The notes beneath the pieces were generated by a model. It saw nothing but the letters and a program-made list of their open reading frames with translations. It ran no database searches and was not told where the DNA came from. Below, one piece after another: positions 45,722 to 57,984 of a DNA stretch of 64,000 bases (the first letter of the stretch is position 1; each line of letters opens with the position of its first letter). The stretch is from Paramacrobiotus metropolitanus (taxonomy: Eukaryota > Tardigrada > Eutardigrada > Parachela > Macrobiotidae), in contig NW_026570290.1 of assembly GCF_019649055.1 (NCBI RefSeq), positions 124,001 through 188,000 on the forward strand, read 5' to 3'. The translations under genes and the position numbers were made by a program.

Positions 45722-47598
45722 ATGGATAAGAAGCCGATCGTTGTGAAAGACTGCTCAAGTCACGACGCTGTGCACTTCGTGTTGCATTGGACAATTCGGG
45801 ATTTTACACTGTACAAAGGTACCCAGAAGTGGATTAACAGTCCAGGCATCACGTTACTGGAACTGGGTGTCAAGAGCTTTACAGGGCGCTTTCGGATCTC
45901 TGTCAATCCCTGCGTTAAAGCCGACAACAATAGTCAGTATGTGGGAGTTTATCTGAAACTGACGGACGCTGAAGAGAATTCCACCGCTTACAACGGCCCA
46001 GCCAAGGTGTATGTGGCTTCCAGAATAAGGTGCGATTTGACTAGACTACTTAACATTGTGCTTCGGAGTGCTTGGCCGCCTTGGCGTGTCGTGCCAACGG
46101 CCATGTTCATGCGCTTGAAGTGCAGCCATGTTGGCTCGAGATTAAGCAAAGGCCTTCTTGATCATGAGCGGATGCACTGCGCTTTGTGTATAATGAGTTT
46201 CAAAATAAATTGCAGCACCGTTACATCATTCTGATAGCAAACTACTGATTGCAGATCTAGAAAACTCAGATTAGTAAAGATTCTTCTTGTTGCGTTCTGA
46301 AAAATGTTTTAAGGGAAGTGAGCTGGTGCATGGCGCCAGTTATAGGTGTAAAGTGTACTTGTACGAAAACTTTCGCGCACGTGTGAGCACTTTTTTGGAA
46401 TCTTATATAACGTTTTATAGCCTGGTGACAAGTATAATACATACATGGGCGTAAGTATAATACAAGTATAATACATACATGCACATATATGGGCGTAAAA
46501 ACCGTTTTTGCGCGCCACGTCTAAATTTTAAAATAATTTTTAAAATTTTTAAATTCATTTTAAGATATCAAAAACATGGAAATTTGGTTCGGGGTACAAA
46601 CGATCTTCATTCAAATATTACATGTTGTGCACAATTTGAAAAGATTGCGTAGTAATGAGACCTGATACAACTCAATTCGGCTGAACTATTAGAATTTAGA
46701 ATTTTATTGCACCCACTCCCCAACCGGATGTTGTCGTACAAACGATTTTCACGCCACTATATGTTATGGAATATTCTCTTGTTTTAGTGGAACCACTGGC
46801 AATGCCATGGATGTAGAGATTAACCAACCAGTAAAAACACCACTACGCTACTTGTATTCACCCGGAAGCAGCTCGGGATGGGAGACGTTTGTTAGTTACG
46901 CTCAGCTGTTTGGCACTGCCACTGAGCCTGGTCTGCTTAAAGACGACGTGGTTGCCTTCAAAATTGAAGCGACCATGTACGGCAGCGGCACCGCCGAGGT
47001 ACCGGAAGTGAAAAACGTTCGCCTGTCCAAAATCGAACCTCCAGCCACGCTCTGCTATCAAGACTTCCGTCGTCGCCAGATGGAGATGTATCGTGCGGAA
47101 ATACAACTGTTCTGCGACTTTCTGTTGCGATCCAGTGACGGTCGGGAATTTCGCGTTCATCGTTTTCTGTTAGCGGCGCATTCGCCGGTCTTTTTGGCCA
47201 TGTTGACGCATGATTCCCAGGAGAAACAGCAGTCGCACTGCGAAGTGACGGATTTGGATGGAGAGTGTGTGGAGATCCTGGTGGATTATCTGTATGGATG
47301 TGAGACGAATAAACTGAATGCGGATAATGTGGAGAAGGCGTTGATCATGGCCGATAAGTACCAGATTATGGATCTGCGCTCCGTTTGCGAGGGAATGATC
47401 GCGGAGAGTGTTACCGTGGAAAACGCTGTGGACCGCCTCATCATGGCCCGACAGCGTGGGCTGGATGTTTTAAAGGACACGGCGTTGCGGATTATGGCGC
47501 AGAATAAGCTAGTGGTTCTGAAGGATAAAGTTCTGAAAGCTGCTATCCAGTCGGATCCGGACCTGCTGGAAATCATCATGGAATACTGTGCCACATAA
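45722..47598 (+). CDS. MB4, MATH-BTB protein
   Basis: Exons are 45722-46029 and 46788-47598, phase 2 (ATAAG|GTGCGA; GTTTTAG|TGGAACC), about 372 residues. The MATH motifs are IVVKDCSSHDAVHFVLHWTI, GITLLELGVKSFTGRFRISV and YVGVYLKLTDAEENSTAYNG, then SSGWETFVSYAQLFGTATEP and LLKDDVVAFKIEA. BTB reads DFLLRSSDGREFRVHRFLLA, AHSPVFLAMLTHDSQEKQQ, DYLYGCETNKL and IMADKYQIMDLRSVCEGMIA. The tail ends DPDLLEIIMEYCAT. The start at 45722 was chosen because an acceptor-like TTTTAG lies between it and the in-frame ATG at 45671. It is very close to MB3, with intact frames. Confidence 0.88.
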
Positions 47599-48267
47599 AT
47601 CACCTCATGCGCCAAACGTGGTAAGTTTTTTTTCTAATTTAACCTATTTTAATGTTATTTCTGCTTTGCATTTGGATACACGTTGCGTTTACAGTAATTT
47701 TTATATTCAGGTTGCCATCCAAGCGCCAGGCGGAAATCATGGAGGTAATAATATTCCACCGTTCATTTTCTTCAGAGTTGTGTAAATTAAAAATCTAACT
47801 TTACGAGCAGGATTGCAAATGTTTAGTACACGTATAACAGTCGTATTCATTTGACTGCGAGGGCTGCCGCTTCTGTGAACTTACGCTTATATGTGTAAAA
47901 ATTATAAATTAACGGATGAATGTCCATTGTACATTACTTTCTCATTGCTTGCTTTACTCTTATGGTTATTAAAGGGTAATAATTAGTTTAAGGTTAGTTA
48001 ACGATATTACTGACCACAAAAGACCAAGCCCACAAGTTGAAGAGCTATTACACCAGAAAATAAGCTTAAAACTTTAAACGCTGCAATAATGAAAATTGGT
48101 TGAGAAACTTCGCCAGTCGTGAATACGCGTAACCGGTTATACCACACACAATGCATCCAACATAATCAATGCACACAACTTCAAGAAAATACCATAACTG
48201 TCAGAAAACATTTTCTTCCACCAAGTGCGTACTGGAATAATTTTTCAATTTGTACATTTTGTTTATT
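47599..48267. other. Intergenic between convergent MB4 and MB5
   Basis: No gene seen. Confidence 0.4.
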
Positions 48268-49598
48268 TTAAAAACAAGCAACGTAAATTTTATTGTGGCC
48301 CCCGAAACGCAACCAAGAAGGCCATTGTGACCTTTTCTGCTCATTCGGACCATTTTTGCCACCTGATACGGAGATACTAATCCCTTTGCTTCTAGTACAT
48401 TGGGGAGAGCTTGCACTCGTGCGGTCCGTATTAAGAACATACAAGGCCGCCTTCCTCAGTGCGTCTAGTTCGCGCCGTTCCGCTAGGGTGAGATAACTCA
48501 CCGCCTTCTCCGGAGTGATGTTGTTAACCAGCACTGATTCGCAAAAAGAACGGAGATCCGTAATATCGTACTTATCCGCCATGATCACAGCCTTGTCCGG
48601 ATTATCGCGATTAACCTTTCCCATTTCACACGCGTAGACATAATCGGGCAATATGGTGACACTTTCCCCATCAACGTCATCCAGTTCGCAAAGTGCGTGT
48701 TGCGTTTCCTTGAAATCGTTTTTAGGCATGGCAGCAAAGACCGGTGAATGCGCAATGAGCAGGCAGCGATGAACAGGGAAGTCGTGGCCGTCGCTGGAAC
48801 GGAGAACAAAATCTGCAAAATGCGTATTACCATCTCCAGGAAGCACGCCGGCAAGCCGCTGACGAAACTGCTCACGATAAGCTTCTTGGTATGGTGGCAC
48901 GGTGCATATGCGAAAGGTTTCCGATTTTCGCTCGACGAGGACTTTCATGATGATAGTTATGGAGTCGTCGCGCATTCTCTTGAACAAGTCCGAGTGCCTA
49001 ATGATGTTATTAGTTCCCCATCCGGTAATGTAAGTGCAGATGGTTTGCGTTAATTTGAAGCTTTTGGGGACAATTTTTGTCATGGTTCGTCAGGTACGTA
49101 AGCTAAACACTGTAATGCGGAAGAAGCGAACAGCAAATTTAGTAACAGGCAACTGAATTTGAATTAGTTTTAAGGAACATAATCCCCAACAGTTCCTGCA
49201 GTTTGGAGCAGAAGCTGCCGGAATCTTAACCTTGTATGTAAATATAAACTGGATTTTTATTTTAGCGCCTAGAACACCTTATTCCAAATCCTGTAAGGAA
49301 GCGCTCTGATCCTGTGTACGACCTCTAATCCTGGTTGACATCCGTAAAATATAAACACCTCTAGACTGTGCTTCTCTGCACTTGAATCTACGGGGTCCGC
49401 GCGGCATGGTTTAACTCCCATGCGCCAACGCCCTTTGCAGTTCTTGACTCCCGTTTCTTCCATGGTAATACCGTCATTGAATATCATAGTCCTATCATAA
49501 CGGTGTAGTTGAAAGCCATCAATTGTCCATCGTAATGTAAACTTGAGCTGATCACGGTTGGTATGCTCGCGCACAATGATTTGGGATTGTGGGCGCAT
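48268..49598 (-). pseudogene. MB5, MATH-BTB gene with damaged MATH exon
   Basis: Minus strand. Exon 1 starts at ATG 49598 (MRPQSQIIVREHTNRDQLKF, nearly as MB8) and keeps WTIDGF and GRWRMGVKPC. Alignment with MB8 shows a one-base deletion after VFIF and, in the original frame, a TAG a few codons later. Exon 2 follows a TTTAG acceptor near 49100. It opens with TGA where MB8 has GGA (TGRS), then reads on intact from ATG 49083 through BTB (DFVLRSSDGHDFPVHRCLLI, IMADKYDITDLRSFCESVLV). The end runs past the family's normal stop to GGHNKIYVACF. Three independent lesions fall before an intact BTB frame. A BTB-only protein from 49083 is conceivable but unproven. Confidence 0.75.
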
Positions 49599-50553
49599 CG
49601 TCAGCGTAGCAGGTGTCACAGCGTACAAAGATAATACACACATCAGGAAATTGTACGAATACACTTAAATTCCACCCAGCTCCTCTTTATCAAAAATGGA
49701 GCATTTAAAATGCATTTAGCATATACACCGTTCTCCTGCGGTGGTAGATAATTGGTATAAATGTAATCTATTAATACGTAGAACTGGGTTTTATCAGAAA
49801 ACCCTATCTACAGTCTAAACATACTTTTTTAACGCATCACATGACTGGGCGGATAAAAATGTAGGTAAGAGAAAAAACAGTTCTCGAACCTTCTGTGCAA
49901 AGAAAGCAGCATTTCCGCAGGCTGCTGCTGATGCAAACATTCGCGTTCTTGCATATGCGCGGGAGTAAACCTGCTACCTAGATTGTGGCACATCAAAGTG
50001 CGTAAGTTAAATTCCGGAATTAACTCACCTAAGGCGGCTGGATTTGCGTGTTGTTTGCTTTTTTATCTAGGTACAGTGAAATTTTGATTTCATTGCAAAT
50101 TGCTGCAGTATACGTAATCTACACGAGCTACTTCATAGGTTCTTATAATCTACGTATGGAAACGTGTTAATGATGGGCGTCAACGTCACAGAAATTACAT
50201 TAGATGACGACCGGAAACTATTACTTTACAATGGCATATTTAATAATGTAGCCGGTTACAGTTGAAAGAACTGTTAGCAAACTTCAACACCACAAACCAC
50301 ATGTAGAAAAAAAAAACTTTGGTACAGTCTCCAGTTTTACCACTTGAATGCAGTATTCCACAATATTATGGTAAGTAACAGTGGAAAAATTCTCGCAGAT
50401 CTTCGCAGCAAAACATAAGTACTCGTCTGGTGCTAGAAGAAATAAAATTGGTTGAACGTTCCGCCAACTGGCAGTGGACGATAATCAATGCAGTGAGATT
50501 GGGTCAACAACATAATTATAAGCATTACTGTAAATGGAGTTTCCTTTAATAAG
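49599..50553. other. Intergenic between MB5 and MB6
   Basis: No gene seen. Should contain the MB5 promoter. Confidence 0.4.
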
Positions 50554-52124
50554 TTAATAAGGTGTGTGTCGATGCAAAATACAGATCAAAAAGATCTCTA
50601 CCGCGATCCCCGGATACGCAGTCGCGGAAACCATCGTGACCTTTTTTTCTCTTTTGCAACATTTTCTTGAGAGGAAGTTGAAATATTGTCGACTGGTGCA
50701 CTGGCCGCATTTTGCGCCAGTGGGCGGTCTGTATCGAGAAGATATAACGCTTCCTCCTTCAGCGTGCCCAGATCCCGTTGTTCTGCGAGAGCAAGGTATG
50801 TATCTGGCTGCATTATCCACAGTGAGCATGCTGGCTAGCATCAGTTCGCAGAAACAGCGCAAATCAGCAACAGCATATTTGTCCGCCAGAATTAAAATCT
50901 TTTCCACATTATCGCCGTTGATTTTTTCCATGCCACAGGCGTAGATGTAGTCACACAGAATGCCCACACTTTCCGCATCCATGTCATCCAGTTCGCACCG
51001 CGAATTCTCCTTTTCTTTGGTATCGTGCGCTGACATAGCGGCGAAAACCGGTGAATGCCCCATTAGCAAACAGCGATGAACAGGAAATTCGTGGCCATCA
51101 TTCGAGCGGAGGAGAAAATCCGCGGAATGCCGGTCATCTTTAACTGGAAGCATCTCGGCAAGGCGCCGGCAAAACTGCTGACGATAGTATTCTTTATCCA
51201 GGTGCCTGCTGCATATGCGAAATGTATCGGATTTTATTTCCAGAAGCACATCCGCCATGACAGTGATCGAATTGTCCTGTAGTTTTTCATACAGTTCCCT
51301 GTGGCTGATCATTTGATAGGTGCCCCACGATGAAGTCGAACTACCAAACTCATAGGTCAGGATATCGTAAAGCGGAACAAGTGTTACCAACGACCGTCCC
51401 GTATATAAGCTAAAAAACACCAGAAAGCGAATGTTTACAAATACTTATTATAAACATTAAAACTTAAAACTTATTATAGCTTATTATCAAAACTTATTAT
51501 AAACACATTATAAACATTTACAATACGCATTAAAATTTTTTATTTATCTCTTATTATTACCGTATTAATACTAATTAGTAATTATAATTGTTTATTTATG
51601 TCTATTATTAGCGCATTATAGAGCCGAGTCAAGATGGCAACGAAACAGCTAAATCACCAATATCGTTATAGAATAAATTTGAATGACGTTTCGTGTTCCA
51701 GAATTCCCGTGCACCAAATTCCGATTTGAAAATGAAAATAGTGAAGAATAAACTGTAATTTTAAGACACAAAGAGATCCTGCTTTTGAACGCATAGCATA
51801 CCTTAGTTGGCATCCTACCAAGAATCTGCGTTCGCCTGTGTAGGATCTCGACGCGAGATCCGTATCAGTCAGGTACAAATACACCCCAAGTTTATGCTTT
51901 TCTGTATCCGGATCATCCTGATCACCAATGCATGGCATAATCCCCAGGCGCCAGCGTGCATTGCAGTCGTTGATTCCCAGTTCTTCCATGGTGATGCCGG
52001 CATTGTACATGGTTACTCGATCGTAACGATGTATGGAAAACCCAGCGATTGTCCATCGTAGCGTAAACTGGATATGCTGTAGATCAGTGTACTCACGTAC
52101 AATAAATTTTGAATGCGAGAACAT
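50554..52124 (-). pseudogene. MB6, MATH-BTB gene with a 4-base duplication in the tail
   Basis: Minus strand. Exon 1 is 52124-51802 (MFSHSKFIVREYTDLQHIQF, WTIAGFSIHRYDR, ARWRLGIMPC, VYLYLTDTDLASRSYTGE), the same length as in MB8. A phase-2 donor GTATGC leads to exon 2 starting at 51409 (TTTTTTAG|CTTATA). MATH end and BTB are intact (DFLLRSNDGHEFPVHRCLLM, ILADKYAVADLRCFCELMLA). After DNAARY the family sequence LALAEQRDLGTLKEEALYLL continues in another frame to a normal stop at 50598. The cause is a doubled ATAC (GTATGTAT on plus, about 50795-50802). The frame as it stands runs to 50554 with an unrelated Cys-rich tail. The damage touches only the tail, so a protein with working MATH and BTB domains may still be made. 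Confidence 0.75.
51440..51530. repeat. Degenerate ACTTATTATAAAC repeat in MB6 intron
   Basis: Several imperfect copies of ACTTATTATAAAC and TTATTATA follow each other in AT-rich DNA. Confidence 0.5.
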
Positions 52125-52160
52125 TGCCGGTGAAGACGGAGTTAAAGAGTTGCGATACAA

Positions 52161-53390
52161 AATCTGGATATGACTATATGAGCACCATTGGAGTGTATAT
52201 TTAACTCATTAAAATTTCTGTTTCGCCAGTCACATAATAAAAGGTAACAGTAGAAACTGATTTATAACTGATCAGCAGCCGGTGTATCATGTTAATGGGG
52301 CATTTTAATTTAAAAGTACGGTATGTTAGGTGTAAGTTTCTTAGATTGACCTTGAATCCTTGATCCTGTTGCGTCTTTGCCACAGCAAAAAAACGGATAC
52401 CAGCCAAATGAGACATCCTGTACGAGAAGCAGTAGGTCATTCAGGATTGCGAAATGCGACTGAAGCTATTAACATTTACATCATAATTAGATCAGCTTTT
52501 GGATCACGGAAGCCCTTCAGACACTCCAGTTTTACTGAACATTGGTGACTGGATTTATTTCGTTTCTGCTTTGATTTAATTGAGCCCTGCCTTATTTTAA
52601 TTGGGTAGGTATTGTGTGTGAAAATAAAAACTGCAGTATGGGCGCGTGGTAGAGGTGGCTGGCGACCGCCCCTTCGTCGACTTTTTCTGCGCCAACCGGT
52701 GCCCTGAAATCATCTTCTTCAACCGGTGCATCTCCACGTTTGTACCACGGTTTATATGCATACTCTGATCTGAAAGTGTTTCGCACAATCCTGCTGCTAC
52801 TTCCAGTAAACAATGCACAAAAATGCCATTAATTTTATGTTGTCTCCGCAATTAGTTCTTGGCCATATAACTTACCATTAGATGTCTACACTGTCTACAC
52901 AATATTATTATGTAATGTTTGTGAAATTCCCAGGATTACGGTGCGAGAAATAAATCGCCATTTTTTTTCCACTTTTGTTCGAGAACGTGAAAAGCGAGAA
53001 GGGGGGAATGTTACTTGAGGTAGCGCTGAGGATTATGAAAAGAGTTGCAGAGTTTGCGAAACAGAGTTCACCTAAATTAAACAGTCAGAGGTTTTCTCAA
53101 CTACCAATGGAAATGAAAAAGGGTGTTGAAATCAGTTCGCATCCGCTTTTTTTGTAGCTACCTTAATGTTCGACATACTCAGACGGAACAGGATCACGAT
53201 CAAATAAAACCCTGGTACCTGTACACCTGCCATGAATAATCAAAAGACCGCAATAAATTTATGCGCCACACAACCAATACAATCGATACCAGCGACCTCT
53301 AGTGTTGGTTATTTCTTTGAAGTTTCCTAGTGCACAAGAAAAAATAAAAATTTCACAAAAGGGCGTAATTGTTTCCATATTCTGTATCAA
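52161..53390. other. Intergenic between divergent MB6 and MB7
   Basis: No supported gene. A minus-strand frame at 52592-52813 (SEYAYKPWYKRGDAPVEEDD) has coding-like composition but no start, splice or family support. Confidence 0.35.
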
Positions 53391-53399
53391 ACTTTTGGG

Positions 53400-54750
53400 C
53401 TTTGCTACGATGCCCCGCAATAAAAAATCGTTGTACGTCAGTATACGCGTACTGATCCGCAGCGGATCCAGTTTACTCTACGATGGACCATCGCTGGTTT
53501 TCTTTCTACCGCTATGATGAGGGGAATCAACGATTGCAAAGGACGATGGCGTTTAGGAGTTCAGCCGTATTATGTGGATCCTGATGGCCCAAATCCAGCG
53601 GAGGCCCCCCTGGCGGCGTACTGATGCGGACCTAGCGTCCAGATCATACACAGGCGATCGCAGTTTTGTTGTCGGAAGCCGCATAAGGTTCGTAAGTGTT
53701 GCTTAAAATTGTTAAACAAGGTCCGTAAGAATCCGTAAGAACGTTTCCCGTAAGAATACAAAGTGCCAGTGGTTACTCATAATGCTGAATTCGATATACT
53801 CATACAGAAATTTCTGAACTACAAAAGTATGCATCTCGTTGTTGAACCATTGTGGAATGGCACTTTATAAGCTATTTCTGGTGTTCGCTAAATTCCGTGT
53901 CAATCACCTCAGTACTAATAACGTTACCTTTCTGTTATACTTTAGTGTATATACGAGACGATCAGTGGCGCCCTTGGTTGCCCACGATCTAAGGACGGGT
54001 GAGTTCAAGTGTTCAACAGCTCGGGTGATTCATGGGGCGACGATGAGATTTGCAGCCACGAAGAACTGTTCGAGAATCTCCAAAACGATTCCTTTACTCT
54101 GCTATGAATGTGACCGTGGAGACAAAATCCGACACTTTCCGCATATGCAGCAGGCACCCGGATAAAGAAGACTATCATCAGCAGTTTTATCACCGCCTTG
54201 CGACATGCTTCCGTGTGAGTTCCGTCTATAAACGACCAGCATGCCGCGGATTTGGTTTTCCGTCCTAGTGATGGTCAGGGCTTTTCCGTGCACCGTTGTC
54301 TGCTCATTCACCGGTTGTTGCTGCTTGCTAACGCACAATACCAAAGAAAAGAAAACTGCATTGTGCGAACTGGATGACATTGCTGCGGAAAGTGCCACCT
54401 CCCTGTATGACTACATCTACGATTGTGGCTTGGAAAAGATCAATGGAGATAATGTGGAGACAATTTTAAGTATGGCAGATAAATAGGCTGTTGCCGATTT
54501 GCGCTCTTTCTGCAAGCGAATTATGGTCGGCAAATTGCCGACCTTAATATTGCCGACGGCAATATTATTGTGAAGAATGTAGCCAGGTATCTCGTCCTCG
54601 TGGAACAACATGGAGTGGACACACTGAAGGATGAAGTATCGTATTTTCTCAATACTGACCGTACAGTCGTAAACAGTACAGCCGGCCCGGGCCAGTCATT
54701 ACACAGCATCGGTAAAAAATTGGTTCGTAAAAAACTAACGAAAAAGCAAG
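53400..54750 (+). pseudogene. MB7, decayed MATH-BTB pseudogene
   Basis: Remnants of both exons stand in order. 53400-53690 keeps FTLRW-type sequence, GRWRLGVQPY and YTGDRSF in shifted frames. 53950-54750 keeps TRRSVAPLV, SDTFRICSRHPDKEDY, YIYDCGLEKINGDNVETILS and ADK followed by a stop, then VARYLVLVEQHGVDTLKDEV. There are many frameshifts and stops. The IYxCGxEKINGDNVE wording matches MB6 best, so MB7 is an old copy from the MB6 branch, lying head to head with it. Confidence 0.85.
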
Positions 54751-54769
54751 AAATTTGCACTTGCTTTCT

Positions 54770-55283
54770 TGTCTGTGATTCTGGTATTCTTTATAGAAGT
54801 GCTATTGGTTTATATTTGATAGTAGGAACATGTGTAATTAAATTATGTGCAACTGTTTGAAGGAATGCCGGCGCTACATTCAAAGTTGTCCATATTATAA
54901 TATTAATCGACTGACTGCTACTATTTAATAATCTTATCATTTCCGGCTGCGGAAATTGTCCTTAATTACAGTTGTTAACAAATATTTTTGCAAAACATCA
55001 AGTAAGAAGTATCGTTTAAAAATGTCTTATGTGTATCCATGCGAGTGTCTTTTTTCATTTTCGCAGATTCGCAATTGCTATTACGGCTTTTTTTACTACC
55101 TTTCTGGAATTCGCCATAGAGATGGTAATGTTTTGTGTTTAACATTAAGAGCATGTGTTCCGGGTATGTCAGATTTTTGAAGGGAAATTAGCGCTTCACA
55201 CAAAGGTTATTGATTGTGGTACTTAATTAACTCATATGAGCCGAAAAACTATTTTGGCTAGCGGACGAAACGCTTAAATCTTA
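54770..55283. other. Intergenic, MB7 to Harbinger element
   Basis: No gene seen. Confidence 0.4.
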
Positions 55284-56277
55284 TGCTAGGTCCATACTTC
55301 AGTTGTAATTCGGAATACAGTAGAAATCTTACAACAATCGTAGAAAAAGTATGCACGATAGTCGAGTTTGTTGTAGCATTTTTTGTTGTAATTCTCAAAA
55401 GTATGGACGCTACAAGTTGTAATAAAAATGTTGTACAACAAAAAATTTGTTGAAAATCGATGTTACAGGAGGGAGGGGCTTCTCTTCCTTTCTGCAACGT
55501 TGTAGAAAACTGGCCAATGGCTAGTTTTCTCAGAATCACCATATGCATACTGTGCGTGCAACGCTTGCAATGATACTTATTTAAAATAATAATACTCATT
55601 ACTTGATATCATTATGATGTTATGAACTGATTATCATAATCTGAGAATAAGCACCTAAAACAATTTTATGCGCGACATTACCCAGGCGGGATCGCGACGG
55701 TACGCTCCTGCCGGGATGTTCCCGCCGGGTTCGTGATGCCGAGCAGGAAAACGGTAAATTTACTAAAGGGCGTTGGGCCGTAAAAGGCTTCCAATTAAAA
55801 GCCGTTAATAGTCTGCAGGTTATGCGGCATTTTTTATTACAGACCTCTGCGCTCTTTAGTAACATCAAAACTATGTTTCTCACACTGTATTTTTATAACT
55901 ATGGCGATACATTTTCAGAAACTCGATTTACTGTAGAAACTACAGTGAAACCTCATCGTACGTACACACCGAAGAAACGTACACCCCTCTATTACGTACG
56001 AAAAATTCTGTACCGAATTACGTCGTAGACTAAAGTACAGGGGGGAACCTCTACGTAATGTACACCTCAGCGTTGCGTACACGTACACTTAATCTCTGTA
56101 CCGCATAAGCATTTCACTGTACGCAATCACCTCGTGAACTCGTACACCGTTGTTTCGGAACTGAAGATTTTATACTTTTTGATGGTAAATTTGTGAAAAT
56201 CCACAGAAGGAAAGAAAACTATACACGAAATTGCTAGATTTTTGTATCCTGAGTAAGGATTTAAGGGGTATTACTAA

Positions 56278-56410
56278 AGTCTGTGACTGTGACTGGGTGG
56301 GACTGGGTGGGACTGTGAGTCTATGTGACTGGGACCTTATGTGACTGTGACCGTCTGTGACTGTGCCACACTGGGCCTGGGAATGATTGGGACTGTGACC
56401 TTTTGGGAGT
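56278..56410. repeat. Simple repeat of GTGACTG/GGGACTG words
   Basis: Imperfect repeats of CTGTGACTG and TGGGACTG lie within the Harbinger element. Confidence 0.7.
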
Positions 56411-56839
56411 GGGGCTTGAGGTTGTAGCAATCCGCTAACCAACTGACAGGGCACTTCCGGTCAAATTTTTTAACTGGCTTTTTGTGTTAAAAGGCAGTAC
56501 TTGCAAGCTTCTTCTGTAAGGCAGTACTTCGTAAGGCACACTTTTATCTTGCTAGGCAACGACTCAGACATATATCTCAACTACTCTCTAGCGCTGGCTG
56601 CCCATGGATCTTTTTTGTGTTCTCAAACCGCCTGCCGCCAGAAGGTTGGTCACGCTCCAGTCAGCGAAAAACCAAATTCTTTTGTTGGACTTATTTTTTT
56701 CAACACGCGCTTTTTTAACACACCGCTTTTTGGTTGAAACACTAGTTTCAATATATTTCACTGAATCGCCAAATTTTACTGAATCGCCAAGTCAAGATAG
56801 TATTTTTTTGGTAAAAAAAGATTTTTGTGGTACCCAATT

Positions 56840-57728
56840 ATGTCTGTGGAACCGGAAGCATCGCAGACCCAGAACCCTTTGAACAAACGTAAACGGCATT
56901 TGTGGACCCATGAAGAAGAATGTGGAGTCTTGCGTTCCTATCGTTTTCACGAAGGGTACTCGGTTCCAGCGAACAAACGTGGGCAAATGTGGGAAGACAT
57001 CTTCGAAGAATCCAAAAAAGATGGCGTGGACCTGAATTCCCCACGGGCTGTACGTGATCATGTTACCATAATGATCACCAAGTTCAAGAAGGACAATCCG
57101 AACTGGGAAAAGTTAACGGGTGATCCAGAGGATGGAAACTTTACAGAAAAAGAAGTTCTCCTTCTGGAAATCTGTCAACTGGAAAAGGAACATGCGCGCG
57201 CACAAGATAAAGAGAAATCCGAAGCAGATCAGCGAAGAGATCGCCACGAACAGAAGCTGATGTGTGCTGCCAAGAACAGCCGTAAAAAAAGAAAACTACG
57301 TAAGTTCCATTGCTAAATAAACCAGAAAAATATAGGGAAAAAATGACGTAGATAAACTTCAAGAATAATGTGTAATTGCAGAAGAACAAGAGAAAGACGA
57401 GGAGCCCAACACCGATGACGAATACAATGCGGGAACGAGCCTACAAAAACCAACGGGATCAGCGTTGAAGCCTACAAAGGGTAGGAAAAACTGGCAGTCA
57501 GCAATAGCGGGCTATTTTTCGGACAAGCGCGAAGAGAAGCTAGCTGATCGCAAATTGGAGGAGAGCAAACTGGAAATCGAACGCGAAAAGCTTCGCCTGG
57601 AAGAGAAAAGACTCGAACTGGAGACGCGAAAACTGGATCAGGCAGCACGAGACCGAGAAGCGCTGTACGAAAACAACCGCATGCTTGGGCAAATGGTCAC
57701 GCGTTTCACGGAGAAAAATACTGGGTAA
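56840..57728 (+). CDS. Harbinger-associated SANT/Myb-like protein
   Basis: Exons are 56840-57299 and 57382-57728, phase 1 (CTAC|GTAAGT; AATTGCAG|AAGAAC), about 268 residues. The N-terminal SANT/Myb-like region has RHLWTHEEECGVLRSYRFHE, MWEDIFEESKK and NSPRAVRDHVTIMITKFKKD. A long charged coiled coil (KLEIEREKLRLEEKRLELET) is in exon 2. In PIF/Harbinger elements this partner protein helps the transposase enter the nucleus and bind the ends. Both frames are intact and the fit to the transposon is good: it sits inside the TIRs, opposite the transposase. An ATG at 56825 would add five residues. Confidence 0.8.
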
Positions 57729-57984
57729 AAGCACAGCTACAATTTTGGGCACTGTGAATAATTTTGATGGAGGTATAATGAATATCGATGTACGTTTTGT
57801 ATTGGGTTCTATCCAGAAAACTTTCTGACTTCCGGTTTGGTGTTGTGGTAATTCTGATGGATCTGTTTTTGATATTCCCAGTTACTTTAATTTTTGTCAG
57901 AACGCACTGTTTAACTGCACTTTAATAGCAATTCTCAATATGGATACAGAAATTTCATGACAGCAGCACAGATCTTTTTTGCTT

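Noticed and set aside
52592-52851. Minus-strand frames with SEYAYKPWYKRGDAPVEEDD
   Set aside because: The composition is suggestive, but there is no start, splice signal or recognised family, and two frames overlap there.
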